Assembly (NCBI GenBank): GCA_947377275.1
Contig: CANCFV010000015.1
Location: 1 to 47,616 of the forward strand
Reading direction: 5' to 3'
DNA length: 47,616 nt
Source of the DNA: Burkholderiales bacterium
GTDB taxonomy: Bacteria; Pseudomonadota; Gammaproteobacteria; Burkholderiales; Burkholderiaceae_C
Below, piece after piece: positions 15,579 to 24,449 of this stretch; position 1 is the stretch's first letter, and every line of letters starts with the position of its first letter. The notes under the pieces were generated by a model. The model searched no databases, was not told the origin of the DNA, and worked only from the letters and a program-made list of their open reading frames with translations. A program made the position numbers and the translations under genes.

Positions 15579-17465
15579 TCAGCTCGCGTCGTAAAGCGCG
15601 TTCACATCGGCCAAGTGCCGCTCCAGAACCACCTTGCGCTTGATCTTCAGCGTGGGAGTCAACTCGCCGCTGTCTACCGTGAGCGGCTCGTTCAACACCT
15701 TGAACTTGCGGATGTGCGCCACCCTGGGCTGGTTCGCATTCACGTGCTCGATGGCTTCTTGGATGGCCACCAGAACAGCAGGATGAGCTGACAGGTCGGC
15801 ATTGATCGCCAACCCATGTGTGCCTGCAAAGGCCAGCAGCGCCTGCTGATCCAGCGTCAACAGCGCCACCAAGTAATTGCGGCCATCTCCGCAGACCACC
15901 GCGTACTCGATCAGCCGAGTGTCCATCAAGGCCGCCTCGATGTTGCCCGGAGAGATGTTCTTGCCGCCAGAGGTGATGATCAGGTCCTTCTTGCGCCCGG
16001 TGATGTAAACGTAGCCGTCTTCGTCAATGCGGCCTAGGTCGCCCGTGAGCAACCAGCCGCCCACCACCGCTTCGGCCGTTGCGGCGGGCTGCCCCATGTA
16101 GCGCTGGAAGATGTGCGGCCCGCGCACCAGCAACTCGCCGTCGTTCGCCACGGCCATTTCGGTGCCCGCCAGAGGCTTGCCCACCGAGCCCACGCGTGTG
16201 CTGCCTGGCAGGCTCAGCGTCGACGGGCCGCAGGCCTCAGACTGGCCATACAACTCGCGCACCAACACGTCCATGCCCGCGAAGAAGCGCAGCGTTTCGG
16301 GCGCGATCGGCGCTGCACCTGAACTGAGCAAGCGCGCTTGGCTGAACCCCAGGGCCTCTTTGACTTTGTGGTGCACCAGTTTGCCCGCCACCGACATCTG
16401 CAGGTTCAGCCAAGGGCCCCTGCCACGCCCGCTCAGTTGGGCCTCGTGCCACTGTTGGCCGACACGCATGGCCCAGCGGGCCAGCTTGGCCTTGGTGCCA
16501 GTGGCCTGCTGGAGCTTGGTCACGATGGCCGCTTGCATCTTTTCCCATACACGTGGCACGCCGAAGAAGATGGTGGGCTTGACCTCTTTGAGGTGCTCGC
16601 CCAAAGCTTCCATGCTGCTGGCGAAGTACACCGAAAAGCCGATCACGGACTGGTTGTGCAGGCTGCCCATCTGTTCGGCGATGTGGGCCAGCGGCAGGTA
16701 GGAGATGACGCGGTCGTGCTCGTTGGCCTCGAACACCTTCGACATGGCATTGGACGTCCACCACAAGTTACCGTGGCTCAGCATCACCGCCTTGGCAGGG
16801 CCTGTGGTGCCCGAGGTGTAAATCAAGCTGCCGATGTCTTCGGGTTCGATGCTGTTCAGCCGAGACTGCACTCCGTCGTGCTTTGCGGCACGACCCTGTC
16901 CGAGGAAGTCGGTCCAAGCGCTCAGGTTGCGGTGAAGCGAGGCGGCTTGCGGGTTGGGTGCGAACAAGGTGATGATGTGGCGCAGGTGCGGTGCGTCCTC
17001 CAGGCCCATGGGCACTTTGGCCAGCAACCCCTCGTTCTCGACCAACAGGACAGGGGCCTTGCAGTGGTTGAGGATGTAGCGGATGTCTTGCTCAGGGCTG
17101 GTCCAGTAGATCCCGACCGGCACCGCCCCAATCGACATGGCAGCCACGGCCAAGGTGGTCCACTCCGGGCGATTGAAGCTCAAGATGGCCACGGCATCGC
17201 CGCGCATGACGCCGCGCGACAGCAGCGAGCGTGCCGCTGCAGACACCTGTTCGGCGTAATCTTGCCAAGTGGTGGCTTCCCACTCATGCTCGCCGCGCAC
17301 CCAGTATGCCGAACGCTTGCCCAGCCGTGAGGCTGTCTTGAAGAAGGTCACGGGCAGGGGCTCAAAGGCGGCCAGTGGGTCTGGCGAGCGGCCCATGCCA
17401 GCTGGCGGGGGCATTTGAGCTCCAGACGGATTGGTGGGGTCTGTGGCTGCGTTGGTGATGGGCAC
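15579..17465 (-). CDS. long-chain acyl-CoA ligase (AMP-forming)
   Basis: Activates fatty acids to acyl-CoA through an acyl-adenylate. The adenylation signature YTSGTTGPAKAVMLSHGN, the LYGQSEACGPST box and the C-terminal TGDLGRIDEDGYVYITGRKKDLIIT are all present, and the overall form resembles the FAA1/AMP-ligase group with a late-binding membrane-associated region. I prefer the GTG at 17465 (628 residues) because AGGAG lies six bases upstream; an ATG at 17504 has no such signal and would run into a palindromic site. An ATG at 17414 is a second alternative. Substrate chain length cannot be read from sequence. The gene is separated from rne by the rne terminator. Confidence 0.9.
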   Translation of the reverse strand: MPITNAATDPTNPSGAQMPPPAGMGRSPDPLAAFEPLPVTFFKTASRLGKRSAYWVRGEHEWEATTWQDYAEQVSAAARSLLSRGVMRGDAVAILSFNRPEWTTLAVAAMSIGAVPVGIYWTSPEQDIRYILNHCKAPVLLVENEGLLAKVPMGLEDAPHLRHIITLFAPNPQAASLHRNLSAWTDFLGQGRAAKHDGVQSRLNSIEPEDIGSLIYTSGTTGPAKAVMLSHGNLWWTSNAMSKVFEANEHDRVISYLPLAHIAEQMGSLHNQSVIGFSVYFASSMEALGEHLKEVKPTIFFGVPRVWEKMQAAIVTKLQQATGTKAKLARWAMRVGQQWHEAQLSGRGRGPWLNLQMSVAGKLVHHKVKEALGFSQARLLSSGAAPIAPETLRFFAGMDVLVRELYGQSEACGPSTLSLPGSTRVGSVGKPLAGTEMAVANDGELLVRGPHIFQRYMGQPAATAEAVVGGWLLTGDLGRIDEDGYVYITGRKKDLIITSGGKNISPGNIEAALMDTRLIEYAVVCGDGRNYLVALLTLDQQALLAFAGTHGLAINADLSAHPAVLVAIQEAIEHVNANQPRVAHIRKFKVLNEPLTVDSGELTPTLKIKRKVVLERHLADVNALYDAS

Positions 17466-17506
17466 GCGCGTCTCCTGGCTGCTGTGATTTTTTTGCCCCA
17501 CCATGA

Positions 17507-17520
17507 TGACGTTTACGTCA
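17507..17520. promoter_or_regulatory. palindromic operator-like site before the acyl-CoA ligase
   Basis: TGACGTTTACGTCA is an inverted repeat with 6-bp arms and a 2-bp centre, 42 bases upstream of the preferred start codon, in the expected promoter region. From memory, operators of similar shape are described for MerR/TetR-type regulators of fatty-acid and branched-chain degradation genes in proteobacteria (LiuR/FadP-like); the assignment is tentative. Confidence 0.5.
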
Positions 17521-17570
17521 GTGATATGTCCTTTAGGTTAAACCCTCTTGATGTGCCGCGTTCAGGCAAG

Positions 17571-17596
17571 AAAAAAGCCCGGCAGTGCCGGGCTTT
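17571..17596 (-). terminator. intrinsic terminator of rne
   Basis: Perfect 10-bp stem AAAGCCCGGC/GCCGGGCTTT with a 3-base loop, 18 bases after the rne stop. Read on the minus strand the stem runs into a run of six T, giving a textbook Rho-independent terminator. Confidence 0.85.
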
Positions 17597-17614
17597 GGGT
17601 GGGATTCAAGTGGC

Positions 17615-20548
17615 TCAAGCGCCAGGTGCGGTCTCAAACGGAAGCGTGGTCTGGCTGAGGTCCTTGCGGGTCTCCACCAGAATCAGTGGGCCGTCGTCCT
17701 GCAACACGGCGGGCTTGCGCTCGCGAGGCACGTGCACGGGCTTGGGCTCGTTGGCAATCGCCTCTTGAACCGCGTGGATCTTGTCCGCATCCGAATTCAC
17801 CCAGCTCAAGCCGGCGCCTTGCGCGATGGCCTGCAGCGCGTCGATCGGCAAGATGAACGGGGCTGATGCAGCCATAGGGGCCGGGGCAGCTGGCAACTCT
17901 GTCACGGGCGTTTCAGGCTGCGTCTCGGCAGCGTGCGCCACGGGGGCTGCTGCCGGGGCCGCATCGACAGAAGCGGCGGGCGTGGCCAGCGTGAACGGGC
18001 CGGTGTCAGCCGAGGGCGTTGGCAACGACAGTGACAGGGCGGCAGCGTCAGCTTGGGCAGCAGGCTCGGTCACCACGTCTGCTTCGGCGGCGGCCTCATT
18101 GCCACCTTCGTTGCGATCGCCACGGTCACGGCCTAAGCGATCGCGGTCACCGCGGTCACCACGGCCACGGCGACGACGGTTGCCGCCTTCGCCTTCTTCG
18201 CCTGCCTCTGTGCGGGGCGCTTCTTGGCCCTCAGCACCTTCGGTCGCTTCACCGGCATCGCTGTCAGCGGTTTGGCCTTCTGGCGTCACTTGACCTTCTT
18301 CTCGCTCGCCACGACCGCGACCACCGCGACGGCGGCGGCGGCCACCTTCACGTTGTTCGCCATCAACTGTGGCGGCGTCAACCGCTGGGTCACCGTTCAC
18401 TGCGGCCAAGCCCAGGGCTTGCGCTTCAGCGGCGATGGCTTCGCGGTTGATCGCTGGGCGCTCGCCGCCTCGGCTTCCACGGCCGCGACGGCCTTCGCCG
18501 CGGCTTTCTTCCGTGCGTGCTGCCGAGGCTGGTGCGTCGTTGCCAGCTTCGGTGTTCAGACGGTCTTCACGCGGACCGCGACGGCCTTGACGGCCCTCTG
18601 CGGTGCGTTCGCCCTTCTCGGCACGCTCGCCACCGTTGCGGCGCTCACCACCACGGTCGCTGCGTTCGCCTCGCTCGCCACGGCGTTGGCCGTCGCGTCC
18701 ACCACGGCCTTGGCCATTGCGGCCACGTTGACCGTCTTTGCTGGCGTCGGCTGCTGGGGCGGGGGCAGGCGCCACCACTTCCACGGCCTTCGGTGCAGCT
18801 GGTGCAGGCTCGCCAGTGAACAGGCGTTTGATCCAGCCGAAGAAGCCGCCGGATGCCGCAGGCGCAGGTGTGGCAGCCACGGGGGCTGGCGCAGACACGA
18901 CGGGTGCTGCGGGCTCGGGCTCCACCTTGGGGGGCGCGATCGGTGCAGGTTGGTCAGGCAGCACGCCCTTGATCATGGGCTCTTGCTTGGGCTTGGTCTT
19001 TTCGCGGCGGGTGATGCCCACATCTTCTTCCGCTTCCTCGATCATCGAGTAGCTGGCCTGGATGTTTTCCAGACGAGGGTCGTCGTGACGCAGGCGTTCG
19101 AGCTTGTAGTTCGGGGTCTCGAGGTGCTTGTTGGGCACCAGCAGCACGGTCACGCGCTGCTTGAGTTCGATCTTGGTGATCTCGGTGCGCTTCTCGTTGA
19201 GCAAGAAGGAGGTCACTTCCACAGGCACTTGAACGTGCACGGCGGCCGTGTTGTCCTTCATGGACTCTTCTTGGATGATGCGCAGGATCTGCAGGCCCGA
19301 TGACTCGGTGTCGCGGATGTGGCCCGTGCCGTTGCAGCGTGGGCAGGTGATGTGCGAGCCTTCTGACAGCGCAGGGCGCAGACGCTGACGCGACATCTCC
19401 AGCAGGCCGAATTTGCTGATGGTGCTGAACTGCACGCGGGCACGGTCAAAGCGCAGCGCGTCACGCAGGCGTTGCTCGACTTCCCGGCGGTTCTTGGACT
19501 CCTCCATGTCGATGAAGTCCATGACGATCAGGCCGCCCAGGTCGCGCAAGCGCATCTGACGGGCGATTTCGTCGGCCGCTTCCAAGTTGGTGCGGAAGGC
19601 GGTTTCCTCGATGTCGCTGCCACGCGTGGCACGTGCCGAGTTGACGTCCACCGACACAAGGGCTTCGGTGTGGTCGATCACGATGGCGCCGCCCGAGGGC
19701 AGGTTCACCGTGCGGCTGAAGGCCGTTTCAATCTGGTGCTCGATTTGAAAGCGGGCAAACAACGCAGCGTCGTCGCGGTAGCGTTTGACGCGGTTTGCCG
19801 TCTCGGGCATCACGTGCAGCATGAACTGCTTGGCTTGCTCGTAGATGTCGTCCGTGTCGATCAGGATCTCACCGATGTCGGCGGTGAAGTAATCGCGGAT
19901 GGCGCGGATCACCAATGACGATTCCTGATAGATCAGGTAGGCACCTTTGCCGGCGCCGCAGGCTTCGTCAATGGCCGTCCACAGCTTGAGCATGTAGTTC
20001 AGGTCCCACTGCAGCTCGGCTGCGGTGCGGCCAATGCCAGCGGTGCGCGCGATCAGGCTCATCCCCTTGGGGTACTCGAGCTGGTCCATCGCCTCTTTGA
20101 GCTCTTCGCGGTCGTCGCCCTCGATGCGACGGCTGACGCCACCACCACGGGGGTTGTTGGGCATCAACACCAGGTAACGGCCAGCCAGCGAGACGAAGGT
20201 GGTCAGGGCTGCGCCCTTGTTGCCGCGTTCTTCTTTTTCGACCTGAACAACCAGTTCCTGGCCTTCTTTGATGACGTCTTGGATGCGGGCCGAACGAACG
20301 TCGACGCCTTCCTTGAAATACTGGCGAGAGATTTCCTTGAACGGCAAAAAGCCGTGGCGGTCTTCACCGTAATCCACGAAACAGGCTTCGAGCGAAGGCT
20401 CAACGCGCGTGACAACCGCTTTGTAAATGTTGCCCTTGCGTTGCTCGCGACCTTCGATTTCGGTTTCGAAATCGATGAGTTTTTGTCCGTCAACGATGGC
20501 CAGGCGCCGTTCTTCCGGCTGCGTGGCGTTGATCAGCATGCGTTTCAT
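17615..20548 (-). CDS. rne: ribonuclease E
   Basis: Essential single-strand endoribonuclease for mRNA decay and rRNA/tRNA processing, scaffold of the degradosome at the inner membrane. The start [22 protein letters not shown] matches E. coli RNase E and removes 20 spurious upstream residues. An S1 domain lies at about residues 35-125, catalytic acids are in [11 protein letters not shown] and IVMDFIDME, and the zinc-link cysteines are Cys402 and Cys405 (CPRCNGTGH). The catalytic half ends near residue 510. The remainder (to 977) is low-complexity: Pro/Ala tracts, a long Arg/Gly/Glu-rich block and a short conserved end, as expected of the disordered RNA- and partner-binding tail. It has a long leader. 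Confidence 0.96.
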   Translation of the reverse strand: MKRMLINATQPEERRLAIVDGQKLIDFETEIEGREQRKGNIYKAVVTRVEPSLEACFVDYGEDRHGFLPFKEISRQYFKEGVDVRSARIQDVIKEGQELVVQVEKEERGNKGAALTTFVSLAGRYLVLMPNNPRGGGVSRRIEGDDREELKEAMDQLEYPKGMSLIARTAGIGRTAAELQWDLNYMLKLWTAIDEACGAGKGAYLIYQESSLVIRAIRDYFTADIGEILIDTDDIYEQAKQFMLHVMPETANRVKRYRDDAALFARFQIEHQIETAFSRTVNLPSGGAIVIDHTEALVSVDVNSARATRGSDIEETAFRTNLEAADEIARQMRLRDLGGLIVMDFIDMEESKNRREVEQRLRDALRFDRARVQFSTISKFGLLEMSRQRLRPALSEGSHITCPRCNGTGHIRDTESSGLQILRIIQEESMKDNTAAVHVQVPVEVTSFLLNEKRTEITKIELKQRVTVLLVPNKHLETPNYKLERLRHDDPRLENIQASYSMIEEAEEDVGITRREKTKPKQEPMIKGVLPDQPAPIAPPKVEPEPAAPVVSAPAPVAATPAPAASGGFFGWIKRLFTGEPAPAAPKAVEVVAPAPAPAADASKDGQRGRNGQGRGGRDGQRRGERGERSDRGGERRNGGERAEKGERTAEGRQGRRGPREDRLNTEAGNDAPASAARTEESRGEGRRGRGSRGGERPAINREAIAAEAQALGLAAVNGDPAVDAATVDGEQREGGRRRRRGGRGRGEREEGQVTPEGQTADSDAGEATEGAEGQEAPRTEAGEEGEGGNRRRRGRGDRGDRDRLGRDRGDRNEGGNEAAAEADVVTEPAAQADAAALSLSLPTPSADTGPFTLATPAASVDAAPAAAPVAHAAETQPETPVTELPAAPAPMAASAPFILPIDALQAIAQGAGLSWVNSDADKIHAVQEAIANEPKPVHVPRERKPAVLQDDGPLILVETRKDLSQTTLPFETAPGA

Positions 20549-21000
20549 GTGGTCTCCACAGTCCATGCGAGGCCGGTTCGGGATGGCGCCGAACGAAGCC
20601 TCACTCACCGGGGCTTTTGCAAGCCTCGGCAGCTTTCATGCACGAGCAACGAAGCTGAACCGTGAAGGAATTGCCTGGGCGGAATGCAACGCGAGAGGCG
20701 TCACATGTCCATGGGCGCGCGCGCCGAGACTTGGACACGGGCCTGCCGCCATCCAGCCCGAGGGCGCCGACGCAGCGCGAGAGGCGCTTTCGTCGTGGTC
20801 GGGGTGGTGAAGGCAGGGGCCATGGCGCGCAACACACCCGACGCGGCACGATGAAACAGGCCAACGTCCGTCGTGCGGTCGTCAGGCTGCGTGCAGGCAG
20901 AGGTGAATGAGGGCGGGCAGGGCCGGGACACGTGGGCAGTCACTCGACACAGACTCCAGCGAAAAGCAGATTGGTTAGAAATCATGCGACGCGCTGGAAT
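20549..21000 (-). promoter_or_regulatory. long untranslated leader of rne
   Basis: No gene is credible in the roughly 700 bases between the divergent rne and rluC genes. The rne-proximal part is GC-rich and contains a 15-base direct repeat with one mismatch: GCAACGCGAGAGGCG (20686-20700) and GCAGCGCGAGAGGCG (20772-20786). A GGAG lies just before the rne ATG. In E. coli a 361-base rne leader mediates feedback by RNase E, so a structured leader here would fit, but I cannot place the promoter. Confidence 0.4.
20686..20786. repeat. 15-bp direct repeat pair in rne leader
   Basis: GCAACGCGAGAGGCG and GCAGCGCGAGAGGCG, 86 bases apart start to start, differing at one position. On the rne transcript they read CGCCTCTCGCG followed by YTGC. 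Possible duplicated RNA or protein binding element; chance in GC-rich sequence is not excluded. Confidence 0.4.
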
Positions 21001-21059
21001 CCAATAAACCTTGAATCGGGGTTCGATCGACGTTGGCTCTGACAAGCTGGCCGTTAGGC

Positions 21060-21135
21060 AAAACCACACCTTGGGTGGTTTTCTCCGTGCGACATCACCT
21101 GTTGCATCACCATCAATTTGGCGGGACACCCCGCC
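21060..21135 (+). promoter_or_regulatory. two hairpins upstream of rluC
   Basis: AAAACCAC/GTGGTTTT (21060-21067 and 21075-21082, 7-base loop) and GGCGGG/CCCGCC (21120-21125 and 21130-21135, ACAC loop). The first has A-rich and T-rich flanks and could act as a weak terminator in either direction, marking a boundary between the rne and rluC leaders. A -10-like TAAAAT follows at 21174-21179 without a clear -35. Confidence 0.35.
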
Positions 21136-21251
21136 GGGCTTTGTCGTGCAGCGCGCCCAGACCCGCTCAAAGGTAAAATGCGGTCTGGCCTTGCCTTTAC
21201 TGGTGCTGCTGACATTGCATTTGCCAAATCAACAAACAACCATCACACAAC

Positions 21252-22370
21252 GTGGCCAAGACCATTATAGGTGCGAAATCTGCACCACGCCTTGCCGGAA
21301 CAGGCGCAAAAAAGCAAGCCACCACAAGGCATTTGGCCACCCCTACTCAGGTGGCGCCACCGGCTGCAACCCCGGCATCCCCAACCGTTCAGCGCCTGCT
21401 GATTGACGAAGGTGGTGAAGGCCAGCGGTTGGACAATTTCCTGATCAAGGTGCTCAAAGGGGCGCCCAAAACACTGGTGTACCGCATCATCCGCAGCGGC
21501 GAGGTGCGGGTCAACAAGGGCCGTGCGGCCGCCGACACCCGGCTGGCCCTGGGTGACGAGGTGCGTGTGCCGCCATTGCGCCTGGCGGAAAAAGACGAAG
21601 CCCGTGAAGCGGCGGTGCCCGCGCGCGAGTTCCCCGTGCTGTTTGAAGACGAACACGTGCTGGCCATCAACAAGCCGGCCGGTGTGGCTGTACACGGTGG
21701 CAGCGGCGTGAGCTTTGGCGTGATCGAGCAACTTCGAAGGGCGAGGCCTCAAGCACGGTTTCTGGAGCTGGTGCACCGGCTCGACAAAGAAACCTCTGGC
21801 ATCTTGCTGGTGGCCAAAAAGCGCAGCGCACTGACGGCGCTGCAGGATGTCTTTCGCAACCGCCAGGCCCACAAAACCTACGCCGCCTTGGTGATTGGCA
21901 CCTGGCCTGCGCAGAAAAAAGTCATCGACGTGGCGCTGCACAAATACCTCACCCCTGAGGGTGAGCGCCGGGTCAAGGCCGTGAAGGACGATGACAGCGA
22001 CGGCCGTCGGTCCATCTCGTTGGTGCACGTGGTGCGCCCCTTCGCCCACTTCACGCTGCTGGACGTGACGATCAAGACCGGCCGCACCCACCAAATCCGC
22101 GTGCACCTGTCGCATGGCGGTCACGCCATCGTGGGTGATGACAAATATGGCGATTTCGCCTTGAACAAGTCCCTGGCACGCGGCGCAGTTTCTGAAGCGG
22201 TGGCGGGCGTCAACCGCAAATCGCTGCCAGACGGGCGTTTCGAGCGCATGTTCCTGCATGCCCGCTATCTGCGTCTGGCCCACCCCGCCACTGGCGAAGA
22301 CATCGTCCTTGAGGCGCCTTTGCCCGACGACTGTGCGGGCTTCGTGGCCGCCTTGGCACCCCAGTCATGA
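21252..22370 (+). CDS. rluC: 23S rRNA pseudouridine synthase RluC
   Basis: Isomerises uridines 955, 2504 and 2580 (E. coli numbering) of 23S rRNA. The 372-residue protein has an S4 RNA-binding domain at about residues 50-110 (RLDNFLIKVLKGAPKTLVYRIIRSGEVRVNKGR) and the RluA-type catalytic motif HRLDKETSG with Asp178. The specific form INKPAGVAVHGGSGVSFGVIEQLR favours RluC over RluD and RluA. The only sensible start is GTG; I see no ribosome binding site before it. A roughly 45-residue Ala/Pro/Thr leader precedes the S4 domain. The pairing of rluC with divergent rne is conserved from E. coli to betaproteobacteria. Confidence 0.93.
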   Translation: MAKTIIGAKSAPRLAGTGAKKQATTRHLATPTQVAPPAATPASPTVQRLLIDEGGEGQRLDNFLIKVLKGAPKTLVYRIIRSGEVRVNKGRAAADTRLALGDEVRVPPLRLAEKDEAREAAVPAREFPVLFEDEHVLAINKPAGVAVHGGSGVSFGVIEQLRRARPQARFLELVHRLDKETSGILLVAKKRSALTALQDVFRNRQAHKTYAALVIGTWPAQKKVIDVALHKYLTPEGERRVKAVKDDDSDGRRSISLVHVVRPFAHFTLLDVTIKTGRTHQIRVHLSHGGHAIVGDDKYGDFALNKSLARGAVSEAVAGVNRKSLPDGRFERMFLHARYLRLAHPATGEDIVLEAPLPDDCAGFVAALAPQS

Positions 22371-22414
22371 GGCGGCGTTACATTGTCTGACCTGACCCGT
22401 TTTGTGGAGTTCGC

Positions 22415-23098
22415 TTGACCTCAGCCCCGGACACCGGCCTGCGCCCCCGCGCCTTTGACCTGATCGTTTTCGATTGGGACGGCACCTTGTACGACTCAAC
22501 GGCCTTGATCGCCAAGTGCATTCAGTCGGCCTGCCAGGACCTGGGCGTGCCCGTGCCCACGGTCGAGGCTGCTTCCTACGTGATCGGTTTGGGCTTGCAT
22601 GACGCTTTGGCGCATGTGGCGCCTAGCTTGCCGCGCGAGCGGGTGCCGGAGCTGGGGCAGCGTTACCGTCATCACTACTTCAAGCGCCAGCACGAACTCA
22701 GCCTGTTTGATGGCGTCCTGCCCATGCTCGCCAGCTTGAAAGAGCGCCAACATTGGTTGGCGGTGGCCACAGGCAAAAACCGCCAGGGCCTCAACGACGC
22801 CTTGGCCCATGTCGAGTTGCGTGGTGTGTTCGATGGCACCCGCACGGCCGATGAGACCGCGTCCAAGCCACACCCAATGATGTTGCAAGAGCTGATGGCG
22901 GAGTTTGGCGTCGAGCCTGGGCGCACCCTGATGATCGGCGACACCACCCACGACCTGCAATTGGCGCTGAACGCGGGCACGCACAGCGTGGCCGTGAGCT
23001 TTGGTGCGCACGAGCATGCGGCTTTCGCCGACTTTTCCACGCGCTTTGTGGCGCACTCGATGACCGACTTGCACCGGTGGCTTGTTGACCATGCCTGA
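22415..23098 (+). CDS. HAD-family hydrolase, phosphoglycolate-phosphatase-like
   Basis: Haloacid dehalogenase superfamily, subfamily IA. Motif I is FDWDGTLYDS with the nucleophile Asp, followed by the helical cap, then VATGKNRQGL, the Lys of SKPHPMML and the acidic motif GDTTHDLQLA. The 227-residue size fits. The initiation codon is TTG: GGAG lies five bases upstream and no ATG occurs before the first motif. Substrate is uncertain; homologues beside rluC are usually annotated as phosphoglycolate phosphatase or generic HAD-IA. It overlaps the Rieske gene by eight bases. Confidence 0.9.
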   Translation: MTSAPDTGLRPRAFDLIVFDWDGTLYDSTALIAKCIQSACQDLGVPVPTVEAASYVIGLGLHDALAHVAPSLPRERVPELGQRYRHHYFKRQHELSLFDGVLPMLASLKERQHWLAVATGKNRQGLNDALAHVELRGVFDGTRTADETASKPHPMMLQELMAEFGVEPGRTLMIGDTTHDLQLALNAGTHSVAVSFGAHEHAAFADFSTRFVAHSMTDLHRWLVDHA

Positions 23099-23468
23099 CG
23101 CGAACGTTGAGCCTCAGCGCTTGTGTGCCTCGGGTGATTTGCAGGAATGCGGCGACGCCGTCACCTTTGAGGTGCTGGAACATGGGCATAGCGCACCCGC
23201 TTTCGCGGTGCGCTATGACAACGTGGCGGTTGCCTACCTCAACCGCTGCGCGCACGTTCCTGCCGAAATGGACTGGCTACCCGGTCAATTTTGGGACCAA
23301 GACAAGCGCTTCATCATCTGTTCTGTGCATGGCGCGCTATACGATCCACCCAATGGGGCCTGCGTGAGCGGCCCTTGCCGTGGCGCGAAGTTGGTGCCCA
23401 TTGCCATCACCGAATCCGACGGCGAGGTGCTTTGGCACCCCACCGAACGGCTGCAACCCCTGTTTTGA
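23091..23468 (+). CDS. small Rieske [2Fe-2S] protein
   Basis: A 125-residue soluble, single-domain Rieske protein. Both cluster-binding boxes are intact: Cys53-x-His55 (CAH) and Cys77-x2-His80 (CSVH), the latter in the canonical context CSVHGALYDPPNGACVSGPC. No signal peptide or oxygenase catalytic domain is present, so it is ferredoxin-like or a regulatory redox protein. Its start overlaps the HAD gene, and the S49 peptidase gene follows after 12 bases, so the three appear co-transcribed. The redox partner is unknown. Confidence 0.9.
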   Translation: MPDANVEPQRLCASGDLQECGDAVTFEVLEHGHSAPAFAVRYDNVAVAYLNRCAHVPAEMDWLPGQFWDQDKRFIICSVHGALYDPPNGACVSGPCRGAKLVPIAITESDGEVLWHPTERLQPLF

Positions 23469-23480
23469 CCGAGCCCTTGT

Positions 23481-24440
23481 ATGAGCGACGCTGAATCCAA
23501 CGCATCCGACCCCGTTTCTGCCACGCATGACGCGCTGTTCAATCAGTTCGCCAAGGCCTACCTCGACCAACAGCGACGCGAACTGCGCTGGCGGCGCATC
23601 TGGCGCTTTGTCTGGATTGGCGTGGCCATCACCATCGCCTGGGGCGCCATCCAGAGCGTGCCCTCTGCCAAGTCGCAGGTGACCCCGCACACCGCCCTGG
23701 TGGAGGTTCGCGGTGAAATCGGCGCAGAAACCGAAGCCAGCGCCGACAACCTCATGGCCGCGCTGCGCAGTGCGTTTGAAGACCAAGGCGCGCAAGCCGT
23801 GGTCATGCGCATCAACTCGCCAGGGGGCAGCCCCGTGCAGGCAGGCCTGGTCAACGACGAAGTGCGTCGCCTCAAGGCTTTGCACAAAAAGAAGGTCTAC
23901 GCCGTGTGCGAAGAGATGTGCGCGTCAGCCGCCTACTACATGGCGGTATCTGCCGACCAGATTTACGTGGACAAGGCCTCTGTGGTTGGCTCCATTGGCG
24001 TGTTGATGGACGGTTTCGGCTTCAATGGCGTCATGGACAAGTTGGGCGTCGAGCGTCGTTTGATGACGGCTGGTGCCAACAAGGGCATGCTGGACCCGTA
24101 CTCGCCGCGCAACGCTCAGCACGAGGCTTTTGCCCAGGCCATGTTGGACCAAATCCATCAGCAATTCATCCAGGTCGTGCGTCAAGGTCGCGGCAAGCGC
24201 CTCAAAGAAACGCCTGAGACGTTTTCTGGCTTGTTCTGGAACGGCCAGCAAGCGATTTCGCTTGGATTGGCTGACCAATTGGGCAGCCTGGACCACGTGG
24301 CGCGCGATGTCGTCAAAGCCGAAGACATCATTGATTACACCCAGAAAGAAAACCTGGCAGAACGTCTGGCCAAGCGCTTTGGCGCGGCGTTTGGCGCTGG
24401 TGCGGTCAGTGCCATGCGCTCATCGGTGAGCATTCACTGA
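23481..24440 (+). CDS. sppA: S49 family signal-peptide peptidase (SppA-like, short form)
   Basis: Inner-membrane protease that degrades cleaved signal peptides; short form of 319 residues, not the double-length E. coli SppA. A single membrane anchor lies at about residues 42-59. The Ser-Lys dyad fits Ser149 in MCASAAYYMA and Lys201 in AGANKGML; this 52-residue spacing equals that of B. subtilis SppA (Ser147/Lys199). RINSPGGSP and VGSIGVLMDGFGF are further family marks. It ends a run with rluC, the HAD gene and the Rieske gene, and converges on the HDOD gene with nine bases between. Confidence 0.92.
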   Translation: MSDAESNASDPVSATHDALFNQFAKAYLDQQRRELRWRRIWRFVWIGVAITIAWGAIQSVPSAKSQVTPHTALVEVRGEIGAETEASADNLMAALRSAFEDQGAQAVVMRINSPGGSPVQAGLVNDEVRRLKALHKKKVYAVCEEMCASAAYYMAVSADQIYVDKASVVGSIGVLMDGFGFNGVMDKLGVERRLMTAGANKGMLDPYSPRNAQHEAFAQAMLDQIHQQFIQVVRQGRGKRLKETPETFSGLFWNGQQAISLGLADQLGSLDHVARDVVKAEDIIDYTQKENLAERLAKRFGAAFGAGAVSAMRSSVSIH

Positions 24441-24449
24441 GTTGAGTGA

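Noticed and set aside
18224-19303. 359-codon frame opposite the RNase E tail
   Set aside because: Low-complexity product arising from the antisense of the Arg/Gly/Glu-rich and Pro/Ala-rich tail; no start signal.
20701-21129. 142-codon frame in the rne/rluC gap (minus strand)
   Set aside because: Composition does not resemble neighbouring genes, it has no ribosome binding site and no recognisable family; treated as leader.
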